A stretch of 27,631 nt of DNA, taken from positions 1 to 27,631 of IMG/VR virus record IMGVR_UViG_3300027980_000259; one strand, written 5' to 3'. The notes beneath the pieces are model-generated. The model had not been told where the DNA came from. It ran no database searches and worked only from the letters and a program-made list of their open reading frames with translations. This document shows, in pieces, positions 7,829-14,488 of the stretch (position 1 is its first letter; every line of letters begins with the position of its first letter). Origin of the DNA: a virus. The translations under genes were made by a program, and so were the position numbers.

Positions 7829-7845
7829 GCTGTGACGGTCACAGC
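7829..7845. promoter_or_regulatory. Operator-like inverted repeat at the transcription start
   Basis: GCTGTGAC and GTCACAGC form an 8-base perfect inverted repeat around a single G, about 12 bases downstream of the -10 box. It is well placed for a repressor, or as a hairpin at the 5' end of the transcript. Confidence 0.45.
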
Positions 7846-7876
7846 GGACAACACTTTCCCAAAAGGGAACAACATC

Positions 7877-8155
7877 ATGGCTGTGCGATACATCACAGAG
7901 GAAAACGGTATCACGCCACAATTTGGTTTGTATCACCGAAAGACGGATCAGTCCAAAGTGTGGCATTTTATCAATATTCGATGTGCTGGTCAGAAGTTTT
8001 GGTTTGCGAAGCATGCCTTTACAGCACATAGACGACGATGGACAAACCGCAAGGGCGAAAGAGTCTGGCAGGTTGTAATCGACAACCATCTTCAAACGTG
8101 GGACGGGGATTCTGCCCACGTAATCATTTGGCCACGGGAGTTGAAAGATGCGTGA
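7877..8155 (+). CDS. Small protein of unknown function
   Basis: This 92-residue protein is rich in Trp, His and Arg (KTDQSKVWHFINIRC, RRRWTNRKGERVWQVV) and is probably a compact beta fold. The start at ATG 7877 follows AAGGGAA by about 9 bases. It is the first gene of its transcription unit and overlaps the next gene by 8 bases. No family is recognised. Confidence 0.6.
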   Translation: MAVRYITEENGITPQFGLYHRKTDQSKVWHFINIRCAGQKFWFAKHAFTAHRRRWTNRKGERVWQVVIDNHLQTWDGDSAHVIIWPRELKDA

Positions 8156-8285
8156 ATTGTTTGAGTTGCCGATTCTGATCGGAGTGTCAGTTGTGCTGGC
8201 GTTTGTCATGCCGATTTGGGGACTGGTGTTGCTGTCAGAATGGACAGTGACCAAGATTGAAGAAGTTATCGACTACCTCGCGTGA
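8148..8285 (+). CDS. Single-pass membrane peptide
   Basis: This 45-residue product begins MRELFELPILIGVSVVLAF and has one strong transmembrane helix (about 7-29) and a short charged tail (EWTVTKIEEVIDYLA). GGGAG lies 8 bases before the ATG, inside the end of the preceding gene, so the two are coupled. It could be a small holin-like or membrane-regulating peptide, but there is no evidence beyond hydrophobicity. Confidence 0.55.
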   Translation: MRELFELPILIGVSVVLAFVMPIWGLVLLSEWTVTKIEEVIDYLA

Positions 8286-8299
8286 GGCGGTTTCACACC

Positions 8300-8330
8300 A
8301 CCCGCGGGGAAACCCGCGGGTCACTTTTAG
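8300..8330 (+). terminator. Hairpin terminator with GAAA loop
   Basis: A nine-pair perfect stem (ACCCGCGGG/CCCGCGGGT) with a GAAA tetraloop is followed by CACTTTTAG. The short T run makes termination partial at best. It lies only about 10 bases before the next gene's ribosome binding site and may instead protect transcript ends. Confidence 0.65.
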
Positions 8331-8339
8331 GGGTTTGAT

Positions 8340-8630
8340 ATGCTTGTTTCTATTGTGGACGACCGAAGTGAAATTCAGCTTGCCGCTACTTTACGCCGTG
8401 CCGGATATGCTTCCGTACTGGATTCGGATGTCTGGGAACTGCAATTCCCTGACGGGATCAATCGGAATGTGATCGGGTTTCACGTTGTTGATTGTGACGC
8501 GTTTATCACGGCGTTTCAGTCAGCATTGCCACACACAATGCAATGCGGCGTTGACCGCACAACGGGTGGTGCCCGCATTCATGCTCGTTTCAATGCTGAC
8601 ACCGTAGCACGGACAGAAGTTGAATTGTAG
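8340..8630 (+). CDS. Small protein of unknown function
   Basis: This 96-residue soluble protein begins MLVSIVDDRSEIQLA. It has alternating beta and helical stretches and a His/Cys-containing middle. The ATG follows AGGGG by 7 bases. It stands between two strong hairpins as a single-gene unit. No family is recognised. Confidence 0.6.
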   Translation: MLVSIVDDRSEIQLAATLRRAGYASVLDSDVWELQFPDGINRNVIGFHVVDCDAFITAFQSALPHTMQCGVDRTTGGARIHARFNADTVARTEVEL

Positions 8631-8645
8631 GGTTGAGTCTGAATC

Positions 8646-8685
8646 AAGACCCGCGGGTTTTCCCGCGGGTCTTCTTCTTTGATAA
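8646..8685 (+). terminator. Strong intrinsic terminator
   Basis: A twelve-pair perfect stem (AAGACCCGCGGG/CCCGCGGGTCTT) with a TTTT loop is followed by CTTCTTTG. The CCCGCGGG core is the same as in the hairpin at 8300. Confidence 0.8.
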
Positions 8686-8699
8686 CTTGCGCGTGCGAG

Positions 8700-8749
8700 C
8701 GGACGACAAATGTCCGCGAGCGAATATATTCTTATCAATAGGAATGGTC
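8700..8749. promoter_or_regulatory. Composite regulatory block, copy 1 (dyad core plus ATTCTTAT...GGAATGGTC)
   Basis: The core GACAAATGTCCGCGA (8705-8719) is followed, 8 bases later, by ATTCTTAT-C-AATAGGAATGGTC (8728-8749). The same two elements with the same spacing recur at 9957-10001; the second element differs at one base. A further inverted repeat, TCCCAAAATTGGGA, lies just downstream (about 8752-8765). The block sits about 40-85 bases upstream of a sigma70-like promoter, so it is likely a binding site for a phage regulator. Confidence 0.6.
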
Positions 8750-8788
8750 TTCCCAAAATTGGGAGTAAAAAATTCTTATAAGGCTATG

Positions 8789-8816
8789 TTGACAACGGGA
8801 ATTCACTCGTTACTAT
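8789..8816 (+). promoter_or_regulatory. Sigma70-like promoter
   Basis: TTGACA (perfect -35, 8789-8794) and TACTAT (8811-8816) have a 16-base spacer, upstream of the gene starting at 8875. Confidence 0.7.
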
Positions 8817-8874
8817 GGTATCAGTTCACAGCACTTCGTTGTGATTCGCTTAACTCTTGTTGAAAGGTTCCGCC

Positions 8875-9342
8875 ATGCTCCCATCTTCTCGCGCTGTTAG
8901 CATTCCCGTGTTTGCTGAAATGATGGATTCGTTGGACATCAAGGTTCCGAATGGAGTCTACTGTGAAGACTTCGACTATCATGCTGTTATTCGTGACGGT
9001 CGTCTCGTTGGCGGCATGGTCATGGAATACTATCACAGCGGAGTTCGTGCTGTGTGGTTCGATACTACATCGTACTGGGTTGATGATGATCAACGCTGTT
9101 GTCTCCTGAGGGTTCTCATGAGGGAATACACAGGAACCGAGAGCATCAACTGGGTTGGAATCATGCTTGATATCGAAGATCGGAGACAGCATCCGATCAT
9201 GAACGAGCTTATGCAATCTGCCTTGCGACATCGTGATTTGTGGGTGACTGGCAACAATGCATACTTTCGATTGTGGCCGAATCGTGATCATGCTGAGTTT
9301 CGTTGCTGTCGTCCCGTCATCCGCAAACTGAGTGTCAACTGA
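8875..9342 (+). CDS. ORFan protein
   Basis: This 155-residue protein begins MLPSSRAVSIPVFAEMMDSL. The start at ATG 8875 follows AAAGG. The mixed alpha/beta sequence (YHAVIRDGRLVGGMVMEYY) has the flavour of an acetyltransferase-type sheet, but the acetyl-CoA binding motif is not seen, so no function is assigned. The Cys pairs (RCC twice) are too few for a zinc site call. The gene is monocistronic, with its own promoter and a hairpin after it. Confidence 0.6.
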   Translation: MLPSSRAVSIPVFAEMMDSLDIKVPNGVYCEDFDYHAVIRDGRLVGGMVMEYYHSGVRAVWFDTTSYWVDDDQRCCLLRVLMREYTGTESINWVGIMLDIEDRRQHPIMNELMQSALRHRDLWVTGNNAYFRLWPNRDHAEFRCCRPVIRKLSVN

Positions 9343-9357
9343 TTCAGATCTCTGATC

Positions 9358-9386
9358 GGGGCCGGGGATGTTCCTCGGCCCCACGT
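9358..9386 (+). terminator. Hairpin terminator
   Basis: GGGGCCG pairs with CGGCCCC around an 11-base loop and is followed by ACGTTTTGTT. Confidence 0.65.
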
Positions 9387-9416
9387 TTTGTTCCCTGATT
9401 TACAAGGAAAGACAAC

Positions 9417-9587
9417 ATGAGCACCAAAGAACGGGTTTATCGGCCGGAGCTTTACGCCCGGTACAGTGTCGAGAATGCTGACGGAATTTATTTCGCCACT
9501 CAGGCTACATCCGAGCAGCATGCTCGGAACAAGTTTCGGGACGAACATCCCGAAGTGACGATCCTGAGGGTGCGGAAGCAGGATTGA
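9417..9587 (+). CDS. Small basic protein of unknown function
   Basis: This 56-residue product begins MSTKERVYRPELYARYSVEN and ends VTILRVRKQD. AAGGAAAG lies a few bases before the ATG. It is compact, basic and soluble, and is flanked by hairpins on both sides. No family is recognised. Confidence 0.55.
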   Translation: MSTKERVYRPELYARYSVENADGIYFATQATSEQHARNKFRDEHPEVTILRVRKQD

Positions 9588-9600
9588 TCGCAACAACTGG

Positions 9601-9636
9601 GAGCATCGGAGATCGGCCGGTGCTCTTTCTTTTCTA
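9601..9636 (+). terminator. Intrinsic terminator
   Basis: A nine-pair stem (GAGCATCGG/CCGGTGCTC, one T-G pair) is followed by TTTCTTTTCT. Confidence 0.75.
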
Positions 9637-9650
9637 TTGGAGGGTGTTCA

Positions 9651-9887
9651 ATGATTGCTTTAATTGTGTTCGATAATTATGACCGTCCGTGTTACGAAAC
9701 ACTCTTTGACGGTCCGTGGGGATTTGTCCCGTGGTGCTCTTTTGATCATCAACCCGGATCATTGTTTGACTATACTTGGCGGCTGTTTGATGACGGCCTT
9801 GAAAATGGTCCGGGCACAAAACGACTGAGACCGGCACGATTCTGGGATCCGCGGCATATGGATTTTGTGCCATTTCCCATAATCTGA
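9651..9887 (+). CDS. Small aromatic-rich protein of unknown function
   Basis: This 78-residue protein is rich in Trp, Phe, Asp and Pro (DGPWGFVPWCSFDHQPG, ARFWDPRHMDFVPFP). It starts 8 bases after GGAGGG. The composition suggests a small globular protein with an exposed binding face. No family is recognised. It is a single-gene unit between two terminators. Confidence 0.55.
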   Translation: MIALIVFDNYDRPCYETLFDGPWGFVPWCSFDHQPGSLFDYTWRLFDDGLENGPGTKRLRPARFWDPRHMDFVPFPII

Positions 9888-9908
9888 GGCTTATTCAGTA
9901 AATCGAAC

Positions 9909-9933
9909 CCCCGGAGATATCTCCGGGGTTCTT
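9909..9933 (+). terminator. Palindromic terminator
   Basis: The perfect 20-base palindrome CCCCGGAGATATCTCCGGGG is followed by TTCTTA. Confidence 0.7.
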
Positions 9934-9950
9934 AGCTCAGTGTCACGTGA

Positions 9951-10100
9951 TCGCGGGACAAATGTCCGCGATTTTCGAGATTCTTATAAATAGGAATGGT
10001 CCTCTCAATTTCGGGATTCTCAATATTGAGAAAGATATTCTCATTATTCGGATTCTCAATAGTGACAATTTAGATTCCTATAAATGAGAACAAGCTGTGA
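9951..10100. promoter_or_regulatory. Operator cluster upstream of the LexA-like gene
   Basis: This holds copy 2 of the composite block (GACAAATGTCCGCGA at 9957-9971; ATTCTTAT-A-AATAGGAATGGTC at 9980-10001). A run of TTCTCA half-sites follows: the perfect palindrome TTCTCAATATTGAGAA (about 10017-10032), TTCTCATTATTC, TTCTCAATAGTGACAA and an inverted ATGAGAAC. It lies 35-180 bases upstream of the promoter. Autoregulation by the LexA-like protein encoded just downstream is the simplest reading (inference). Confidence 0.6.
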
Positions 10101-10133
10101 TTTTGTCCATTGTACAAAAGTAAAATTTTATTG

Positions 10134-10161
10134 TTGACGATCCTAGAACAGTCGTTAGAAT
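10134..10161 (+). promoter_or_regulatory. Sigma70-like promoter of the LexA-like gene
   Basis: TTGACG (10134-10139) and TAGAAT (10156-10161) have a 16-base spacer. The leader to the ATG is about 50 bases. Confidence 0.7.
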
Positions 10162-10219
10162 AGGGGCAGAACGCGGCAATCGACCGTGTCAAACACTTCT
10201 TTTTTCAGGAGTTCACACG

Positions 10220-10696
10220 ATGAAACGCAAGGCAACGGAAAACAAACTCACAGAACGACAGGCGAGATTTTTGGACGTTTACTGCAAATTCGTTTTCGAG
10301 AACGGAAAGCCACCCGCGATGCGGACGATGGGAACATTTTTTCCCAACGATAAGACCGGTCGCCCGATGGCAGTCAATGGTGTTAAGGAAAAATTGAACG
10401 AAGTCACCGCGAAGGGATATCTTGAACTGAGAGATCAGGACAAGGCTGCGCCCTATGCAATCACCCACTTTTCACGCTGGGACAATCGTTTCGGGGTTTC
10501 GTCGGATGAAAACCGGCGAATTCTGGTTTTTCCCATTGACGGGAAAATCGTGGTCCAAATTGTGAAAAACGGTGAAATCGAAGAGCGTGAATTCACGCAC
10601 GAACAGGCTCTGCTGACAGCGAAGCATGCTAGCGTTCAGTTGTGGATCGGCAACCCGTATAAGAATTTGGCAGAAATTGCAATTGAAAAATTGTAG
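10220..10696 (+). CDS. LexA-like winged-helix regulator without peptidase domain
   Basis: In 158 residues, the N-terminal 75 follow the LexA DNA-binding domain: LTERQARFLDVYCKFVFENG, KPPAMRTMG as the start of the recognition region, and NGVKEKLNEVTAKGYLEL as the wing-side helix. The remaining 80 residues form a beta-rich domain with no Ser-Lys peptidase signature, so it cannot self-cleave like true LexA. AGGAG precedes the ATG by 7 bases. The upstream TTCTCA cluster and a LexA/DinR-type box GAACATTTGTTC at 13086 are candidate targets. It is probably a repressor controlling this segment; target assignment is inference. Confidence 0.7.
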   Translation: MKRKATENKLTERQARFLDVYCKFVFENGKPPAMRTMGTFFPNDKTGRPMAVNGVKEKLNEVTAKGYLELRDQDKAAPYAITHFSRWDNRFGVSSDENRRILVFPIDGKIVVQIVKNGEIEEREFTHEQALLTAKHASVQLWIGNPYKNLAEIAIEKL

Positions 10697-10716
10697 AATC
10701 TGCCGATGGTTTTCTT

Positions 10717-10747
10717 GCGGCCGGGAATCGTATCCCGGCCGCTTTTT
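10717..10747 (+). terminator. Strong intrinsic terminator
   Basis: A ten-pair perfect stem (GCGGCCGGGA/TCCCGGCCGC) with a 6-base loop is followed by TTTTT. Confidence 0.85.
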
Positions 10748-10769
10748 CTCTCTTTTAGGAATTTCCAAA

Positions 10770-11114
10770 ATGAGTGTTGTTTTCTTTTTGTATCCTATTG
10801 ATTCCGCCGATTCTTCGCAGCCGGTCCACCTGTTCGAAGTGGATCGGAAAATTGCCAAATTTATGGGTGTCGAATTCAGTACAGAGCACTGGTGCTGCAA
10901 TTGGTACAATGTTATTGGTTTTCTCGTCGCTATGGGGTCTCCTCTCGAAAGTGAGAAAATGATTGAGAAAATCGAAGAATGGTATGAGCCAATTTCGGGG
11001 CTGGAAAAACTCGAAGACCGCGAAGCAGCAAAACAGGAAATGCTGAAAATTCTCAATTTTATGAGAGAAAACTGGCGTTCTTCCAGTTATCGGGAACCGT
11101 GGGCAAAAATGTGA
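10770..11114 (+). CDS. ORFan protein
   Basis: This 114-residue protein begins MSVVFFLYPIDSADSSQP. The start at ATG 10770 follows TTAGGA. It has a hydrophobic first strand, then a mostly helical, charged body (EKMIEKIEEWYEPISGLEKL). No family is recognised. It is a single-gene unit between strong hairpins, directly after the LexA-like gene. Confidence 0.6.
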   Translation: MSVVFFLYPIDSADSSQPVHLFEVDRKIAKFMGVEFSTEHWCCNWYNVIGFLVAMGSPLESEKMIEKIEEWYEPISGLEKLEDREAAKQEMLKILNFMRENWRSSSYREPWAKM

Positions 11115-11129
11115 TTCTCAAAAATAAGA

Positions 11130-11157
11130 AAGGGTGGCAATCGGGCCACCCTTAAGG
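11130..11157 (+). terminator. Hairpin terminator (weak T run)
   Basis: AAGGGTGG pairs with CCACCCTT around an 8-base loop and is followed by AAGG rather than a T run. It may end transcription poorly, or act as an RNA-end stabiliser. Confidence 0.5.
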
Positions 11158-11177
11158 GGCCAGAGTGCTTAGTGCGC

Positions 11178-11198
11178 TCGCGGGACAAATGTCCGCGA
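11178..11198. repeat. GACAAATGTCCGCGA dyad, copy 3
   Basis: TCGCGG precedes the core GACAAATGTCCGCGA. GGACA and TGTCC pair around AA, and the flanking TCGC/GCGA extends the dyad with one bulged G. It lies immediately before iteron array 1, as copy 4 does before array 2. Confidence 0.7.
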
Positions 11199-11205
11199 GA
11201 GTGAA

Positions 11206-11290
11206 CATTTGTACAGTGCAAAGATGTCCACCCTATTCTTGTACAGTGTCACTTTGTACATTGATAGTCTGTACAGTGTTCAATATTCCA
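11206..11290. repeat. 15-bp iteron array 1
   Basis: GTACA or a one-base variant begins at 11211, 11226 (GTCCA), 11241, 11256, 11271 and, degenerate, 11286: an exact 15-base period over six units. The array opens with GAACATTTGTACAGT. It lies just upstream of the leader of the large ORFan gene. Phased direct repeats of this kind are typical of replication iterons, partition sites or cooperative operators. The reading as protein-binding sites is inferred. Confidence 0.75.
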
Positions 11291-11313
11291 GTAAAAATCT
11301 TTCCCGAATTGTG

Positions 11314-11386
11314 TGGATTTTGCCGGACAGCTTGCTACAATGGGTTTCCCGGCAGTCTGCCGGGCGGCTGGACATGTGTTCAGCCG
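11314..11386 (+). promoter_or_regulatory. Probable promoter and hairpin leader of the ORFan gene
   Basis: TACAAT at 11336-11341 has only a poor -35 (TGGATT at 11314, 16 bases upstream), which would suit an activator bound to the iterons just upstream. The leader carries two hairpins: CCCGGCA-GTC-TGCCGGG (11348-11364), and CGGCTG with CAGCCG (11365-11386). Confidence 0.4.
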
Positions 11387-11418
11387 ACCGTTTCTCTCTT
11401 GTTTTGAGGAGTGTACAG

Positions 11419-13029
11419 ATGAACAGTTTTCCAACCGGCGTTTCCATGACAGGCGTTACACGTGAACAAATGTCAATGCAGGCATTCCGCCAGCTTCCCA
11501 CAATTCGTGCGGCAGAAGATACCGGAATTCCAGTGTACATCGGTTCAGTCTCCGATATGGCTGAACATCTGTCTATGGACAGCGAATGTCCAGCGTGGGT
11601 CGATGACGTTACCGATCATTGGTACTGTGCTGAACATATGCTCAATATGGACAACGCGTGGACAACTGACCAGCGTATGCTTCGGTTCACACTGTACAGG
11701 ACACGCACCGGATTCATGGCACGACCGACAGTGTACAGATGTACAATGCCGCTTCGTGCTGCAAGGTGCTTGTTCGTGGCACTGTCCAATTGTTCACCTG
11801 AACCGAATCTCGACAACGGGATTCACTATACAGATGAACAGATCAAGATCCTGACCACTATACGTGCGATCAGTGATCCGTTTGTGGTCGATTTCTGCAA
11901 TGCACAGAACCGGAAGCGGGGTGAACGCGTGTCCACCAAGCTGAATTCGATGCGAGAACGGACCACTGTACATCATTCCACTGACGGGACCGCGAATCAT
12001 GGTCGGGGTGGAAAGATGTTCAATCCGGATCGGCAGAGAGATGGACGCGTGTCCAATGGTCTACAACTTCCAGACCAAATCCTGAGTGAGGACGACATTG
12101 AAGACGCTTGCCAGCGAGCGTTTTTGATGAACAATTGTTCAACACTGTGCAGGTGGTTCGATCCGACTGACCGCGGAAAAGCCTATCTGGTCGCACGTAC
12201 AGTTGAACGTGTGGACAACAAGGTTCACGTGGTCGATATGGAAACGGTCAGCCGACGTGCTGATCAAAAGAACACTGTACAGAATCGCAAGATGAAAGAG
12301 ATTCGATTCCGTTGTCGAGAAACTGGACACGAGTTCAGTATTCGGTCACAGTCCGAATCCTATGTACGGAAGTTCAGTGAGATGACTTCGCTCGAAGGCC
12401 CGCTTGAACATCCGATCAGTTATGAAGAATCGACGGGAATCTTCGGGACATTTGTCCAGCAGAAACCGACGTGGATTCAAATTGGACAATCGTCCAGACC
12501 ACAGGAAGTAGTGTACACCCGTGCACTGCGAAACCTGAAGTTCATCGGTGTAACTTTGTACACTATGCTGAATCGTCAGTCTCGTGAGAAGCACGTGGAC
12601 CTGTACATGAATACAGTCCGCCGAACTCACGACGAATACGGCAAGCTGAACAAGTTTCCACTTCATGAGATGATGATGGACGATTCGCTGAACTGGACAG
12701 ATAACCAGTTGGCTCTTTTGCAGAGTCAGATCGAACACGCTGATCATCTGTCCAGCATGTTTCCGAATGTCGATCAGCGAAACCGACGCGTGGCACTGTA
12801 CAATTGTCTACGAAAGAACGGCGACGCCGATCTCGGAATTGCCGCTGATCATAAGTTCAGGCGGATCAAGCGTTCAGCATACTTCGCTCGCCTGAAGGAC
12901 CTGTACAAGAGTCTAGAGAAGAAAATGGAGGACCACGTCTGCATGGACGAATGTACAATGTTCCAATACACTGGACAGGTGCCCAGTCATCGGCGGCATG
13001 GTGGTTTGAACCATCGCAGAGACAGTTGA
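11419..13029 (+). CDS. Large ORFan protein encoded in TGTACA-dense DNA
   Basis: This 536-residue protein begins MNSFPTGVSMTG. I chose ATG 11419, which follows GAGGAG by about 7 bases; the open frame extends upstream through the iteron array but has no ribosome site there. The protein is hydrophilic, with many Arg, His and Cys residues, and no nuclease, ATPase or polymerase motif is recognised. Its DNA carries at least twelve TGTACA sites (11534, 11693, 11732, 11740, 11967, 12276, 12512, 12557, 12602, 12797, 12902, 12952) and many TGTCCA, TGGACA, TGTTCA and TGAACA. Iteron arrays flank it on both sides. A site-specific DNA-binding protein, such as a replication or partition initiator acting on these repeats, is my guess and nothing more. 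Confidence 0.65.
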   Translation: MNSFPTGVSMTGVTREQMSMQAFRQLPTIRAAEDTGIPVYIGSVSDMAEHLSMDSECPAWVDDVTDHWYCAEHMLNMDNAWTTDQRMLRFTLYRTRTGFMARPTVYRCTMPLRAARCLFVALSNCSPEPNLDNGIHYTDEQIKILTTIRAISDPFVVDFCNAQNRKRGERVSTKLNSMRERTTVHHSTDGTANHGRGGKMFNPDRQRDGRVSNGLQLPDQILSEDDIEDACQRAFLMNNCSTLCRWFDPTDRGKAYLVARTVERVDNKVHVVDMETVSRRADQKNTVQNRKMKEIRFRCRETGHEFSIRSQSESYVRKFSEMTSLEGPLEHPISYEESTGIFGTFVQQKPTWIQIGQSSRPQEVVYTRALRNLKFIGVTLYTMLNRQSREKHVDLYMNTVRRTHDEYGKLNKFPLHEMMMDDSLNWTDNQLALLQSQIEHADHLSSMFPNVDQRNRRVALYNCLRKNGDADLGIAADHKFRRIKRSAYFARLKDLYKSLEKKMEDHVCMDECTMFQYTGQVPSHRRHGGLNHRRDS

Positions 13030-13045
13030 CATCTGTACAGCAACC

Positions 13046-13080
13046 CTCCCCTGTACGCTTGTACAGGGGAGCGGTTTGTT
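13046..13080 (+). terminator. Hairpin terminator containing the GTAC motif
   Basis: An eleven-pair perfect stem (CTCCCCTGTAC/GTACAGGGGAG) with a GCTT loop is followed by CGGTTTGTTTG. The stem itself is built from TGTAC sites, so it may be both terminator and binding site. Confidence 0.65.
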
Positions 13081-13085
13081 TGACT

Positions 13086-13147
13086 GAACATTTGTTCTCC
13101 TGATCGTTTGTACACTGTACAGGCGGTCGCGGGACAAATGTCCGCGA
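13086..13147. promoter_or_regulatory. LexA-box-like dyad, paired TGTACA and dyad copy 4
   Basis: GAACATTTGTTC (13086-13097) has the GAAC-N4-GTTC form of Gram-positive LexA boxes. Two GTACA starts 7 bases apart follow at 13110 and 13117. The fourth copy of the core GACAAATGTCCGCGA is at 13133-13147. All share the eight-base core ACAAATGT, or its complement, with the start of iteron array 2. Confidence 0.55.
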
Positions 13148-13155
13148 CAGATGAA

Positions 13156-13280
13156 CATTTGTACACTTAACACTTGTCGACCCCACCTCTGTACACCTCA
13201 CATCTGTATACTCTACACTTGTACACCTTACGCTTGTACACTGTACACCTTTCAAGTGTCCGCACAACGTTTGTACAGTG
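13156..13280. repeat. 15-bp iteron array 2
   Basis: GTACA or a one-base variant begins at 13161, 13176 (GTCGA), 13191, 13206 (GTATA), 13221 and 13236: exact 15-base spacing. A second register, offset by 7, continues at 13243, 13258 (GTCCG) and 13273, again 15 apart. It opens with GAACATTTGTACACT, nearly the same start as array 1. A translated frame through the array gives a five-residue LYT-type repeat, which I take as a by-product of the DNA period. Confidence 0.75.
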
Positions 13281-13398
13281 TTCAAAATTACAGCGTCAAA
13301 TCCTGCCAGAAAAACCGGACAACATACCATCTATAGGTTGTAGGGTGGCGACAGAGACAACGACAAACAACGACACAAACAACGAAACGGGGGAAACG

Positions 13399-13731
13399 GT
13401 GAGAAAACGGTTGAAAATCCCGCGAAAAGCGGAAAACCGGCGGTTCACAATCGTTGAACCCAACGGCAAAAGTCACGAAAAGTGTGCGATTGCTGACCTG
13501 TTTCGTGAGAACGGTCGTTTGTGTGTCCGGTTCGCGGCGTGGAATGGCACGGTCATTCCAAAAGTGTTCTTCGGTGACGAAGTAGCACAACTTTTTGTCG
13601 ATTCTATTAAGGATCGCAAAAAAATTGAAGTTTTCACGGGAATCTCGTGGAAACAGAAGCGGCGGAAAGTCAGGAGTGATCGTGTGATTACCGAAGACAT
13701 TCTGTCTGGATTTTTGTTCGGCGAATCGTAG
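13399..13731 (+). CDS. Small basic ORFan protein
   Basis: This 110-residue protein begins (V/M)RKRLKIPRKAENRR. The GTG at 13399 follows GGGGGAA by about 5 bases. An in-frame GTG at 13345 is possible but less well placed. The protein has a strongly basic N-terminus, then a compact domain (AIADLFRENGRLCVRFAAWN) and a basic tail (KQKRRKVRSDR), suggesting nucleic-acid binding. It is expressed downstream of iteron array 2. No family is recognised. Confidence 0.55.
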   Translation: MRKRLKIPRKAENRRFTIVEPNGKSHEKCAIADLFRENGRLCVRFAAWNGTVIPKVFFGDEVAQLFVDSIKDRKKIEVFTGISWKQKRRKVRSDRVITEDILSGFLFGES

Positions 13732-13774
13732 TAGTCGGACAGTTTTGTTCACCTCATTTTGAGGAGATTTTCTC

Positions 13775-14383
13775 ATGGCTGTGTCGAAACAGACTGAGGA
13801 ATGGTTCGCAGCAGCTTTGGAAAATTCCATTGCTGCAATGCGTAAGGTTCGTGGTGTGAAAGACTACGAAGGGAAGGATGATACAATTTTCATGGCATAT
13901 GTGCTCCAGCACTTTGCCGGATATTGTCTCGTCAACGAAGAGACGCAGATGAATACTGCGTGCCGAATGATCGGCTGGGACGCAAAGGTGGAAGATCCCA
14001 AACTCGGCAAGAGTCCACGCAATTTCTTTCGGGAACAGTGGACTAAGGCAGTGGAATTCGCTCGTGCTTCGCTGTATGACAAGGTTTGTCGGAAGTATTT
14101 CGGCGGCATTGTCGATGCTCGCGGTGCCGGAATCGTCAATCAGGCGGTTCGGAACGCGATGGAAAAGAAGATGGATACCGTCAAGTTCAAGGACGAAGAC
14201 GGTGATGATACGGTGGATCATCCCATCAAGGCTTTGGAAAAGATCGGTTTTCGGAATCTCACCGAAGAACTGTACGCGGAAGCTGCGGAAGATTACCGTC
14301 AGCAGTTGAAGGCGTATACTACGCTGCGGAGCAAACGTGCTCCGAATCTGACTGGCGATGTGCTTGGCGGTTTCTTCCAGTAG
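13775..14383 (+). CDS. ORFan helical protein
   Basis: This 202-residue protein begins MAVSKQTEEWFAAALENSIA and is mostly helical and charged. The ATG follows GAGGAG by 8 bases. The sequence before it, CCTCATTTTGAGG, can form a small hairpin that hides the ribosome binding site, so translation may be regulated. No catalytic motif or family is recognised. The gene is followed by a hairpin terminator. Confidence 0.6.
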   Translation: MAVSKQTEEWFAAALENSIAAMRKVRGVKDYEGKDDTIFMAYVLQHFAGYCLVNEETQMNTACRMIGWDAKVEDPKLGKSPRNFFREQWTKAVEFARASLYDKVCRKYFGGIVDARGAGIVNQAVRNAMEKKMDTVKFKDEDGDDTVDHPIKALEKIGFRNLTEELYAEAAEDYRQQLKAYTTLRSKRAPNLTGDVLGGFFQ

Positions 14384-14404
14384 TCAGGCGTCGGCTGAAC
14401 AATT

Positions 14405-14430
14405 CCGCCCGGTATTCACCGGGCGGGATT
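14405..14430 (+). terminator. Hairpin terminator
   Basis: A nine-pair perfect stem (CCGCCCGGT/ACCGGGCGG) with an ATTC loop is followed by GATTTAC. Confidence 0.6.
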
Positions 14431-14488
14431 TACATGAAAAGAGAACAATCGGCGGACATTCGCAAGCTGTGTTTCTTAGGAGTGTTTC

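Noticed and set aside
11209-11418. N-terminal extension of the large ORFan protein through the iteron array
   Set aside because: The frame is open, but there is no ribosome binding site at the upstream start, and the DNA there is a phased repeat array, a weak promoter and leader hairpins. The ATG at 11419 has GAGGAG.
13161-13280. Iteron array as a CRISPR array
   Set aside because: Repeats are about 5-6 conserved bases on a 15-base period with no unique 25-40-base spacers and no cas genes nearby.
12866-13330. Long minus-strand reading frames over and after the ORFan gene, rich in Cys, Thr and Val
   Set aside because: They are read from the complement of the TGTACA repeats, lack ribosome sites and overlap a convincing plus-strand gene.
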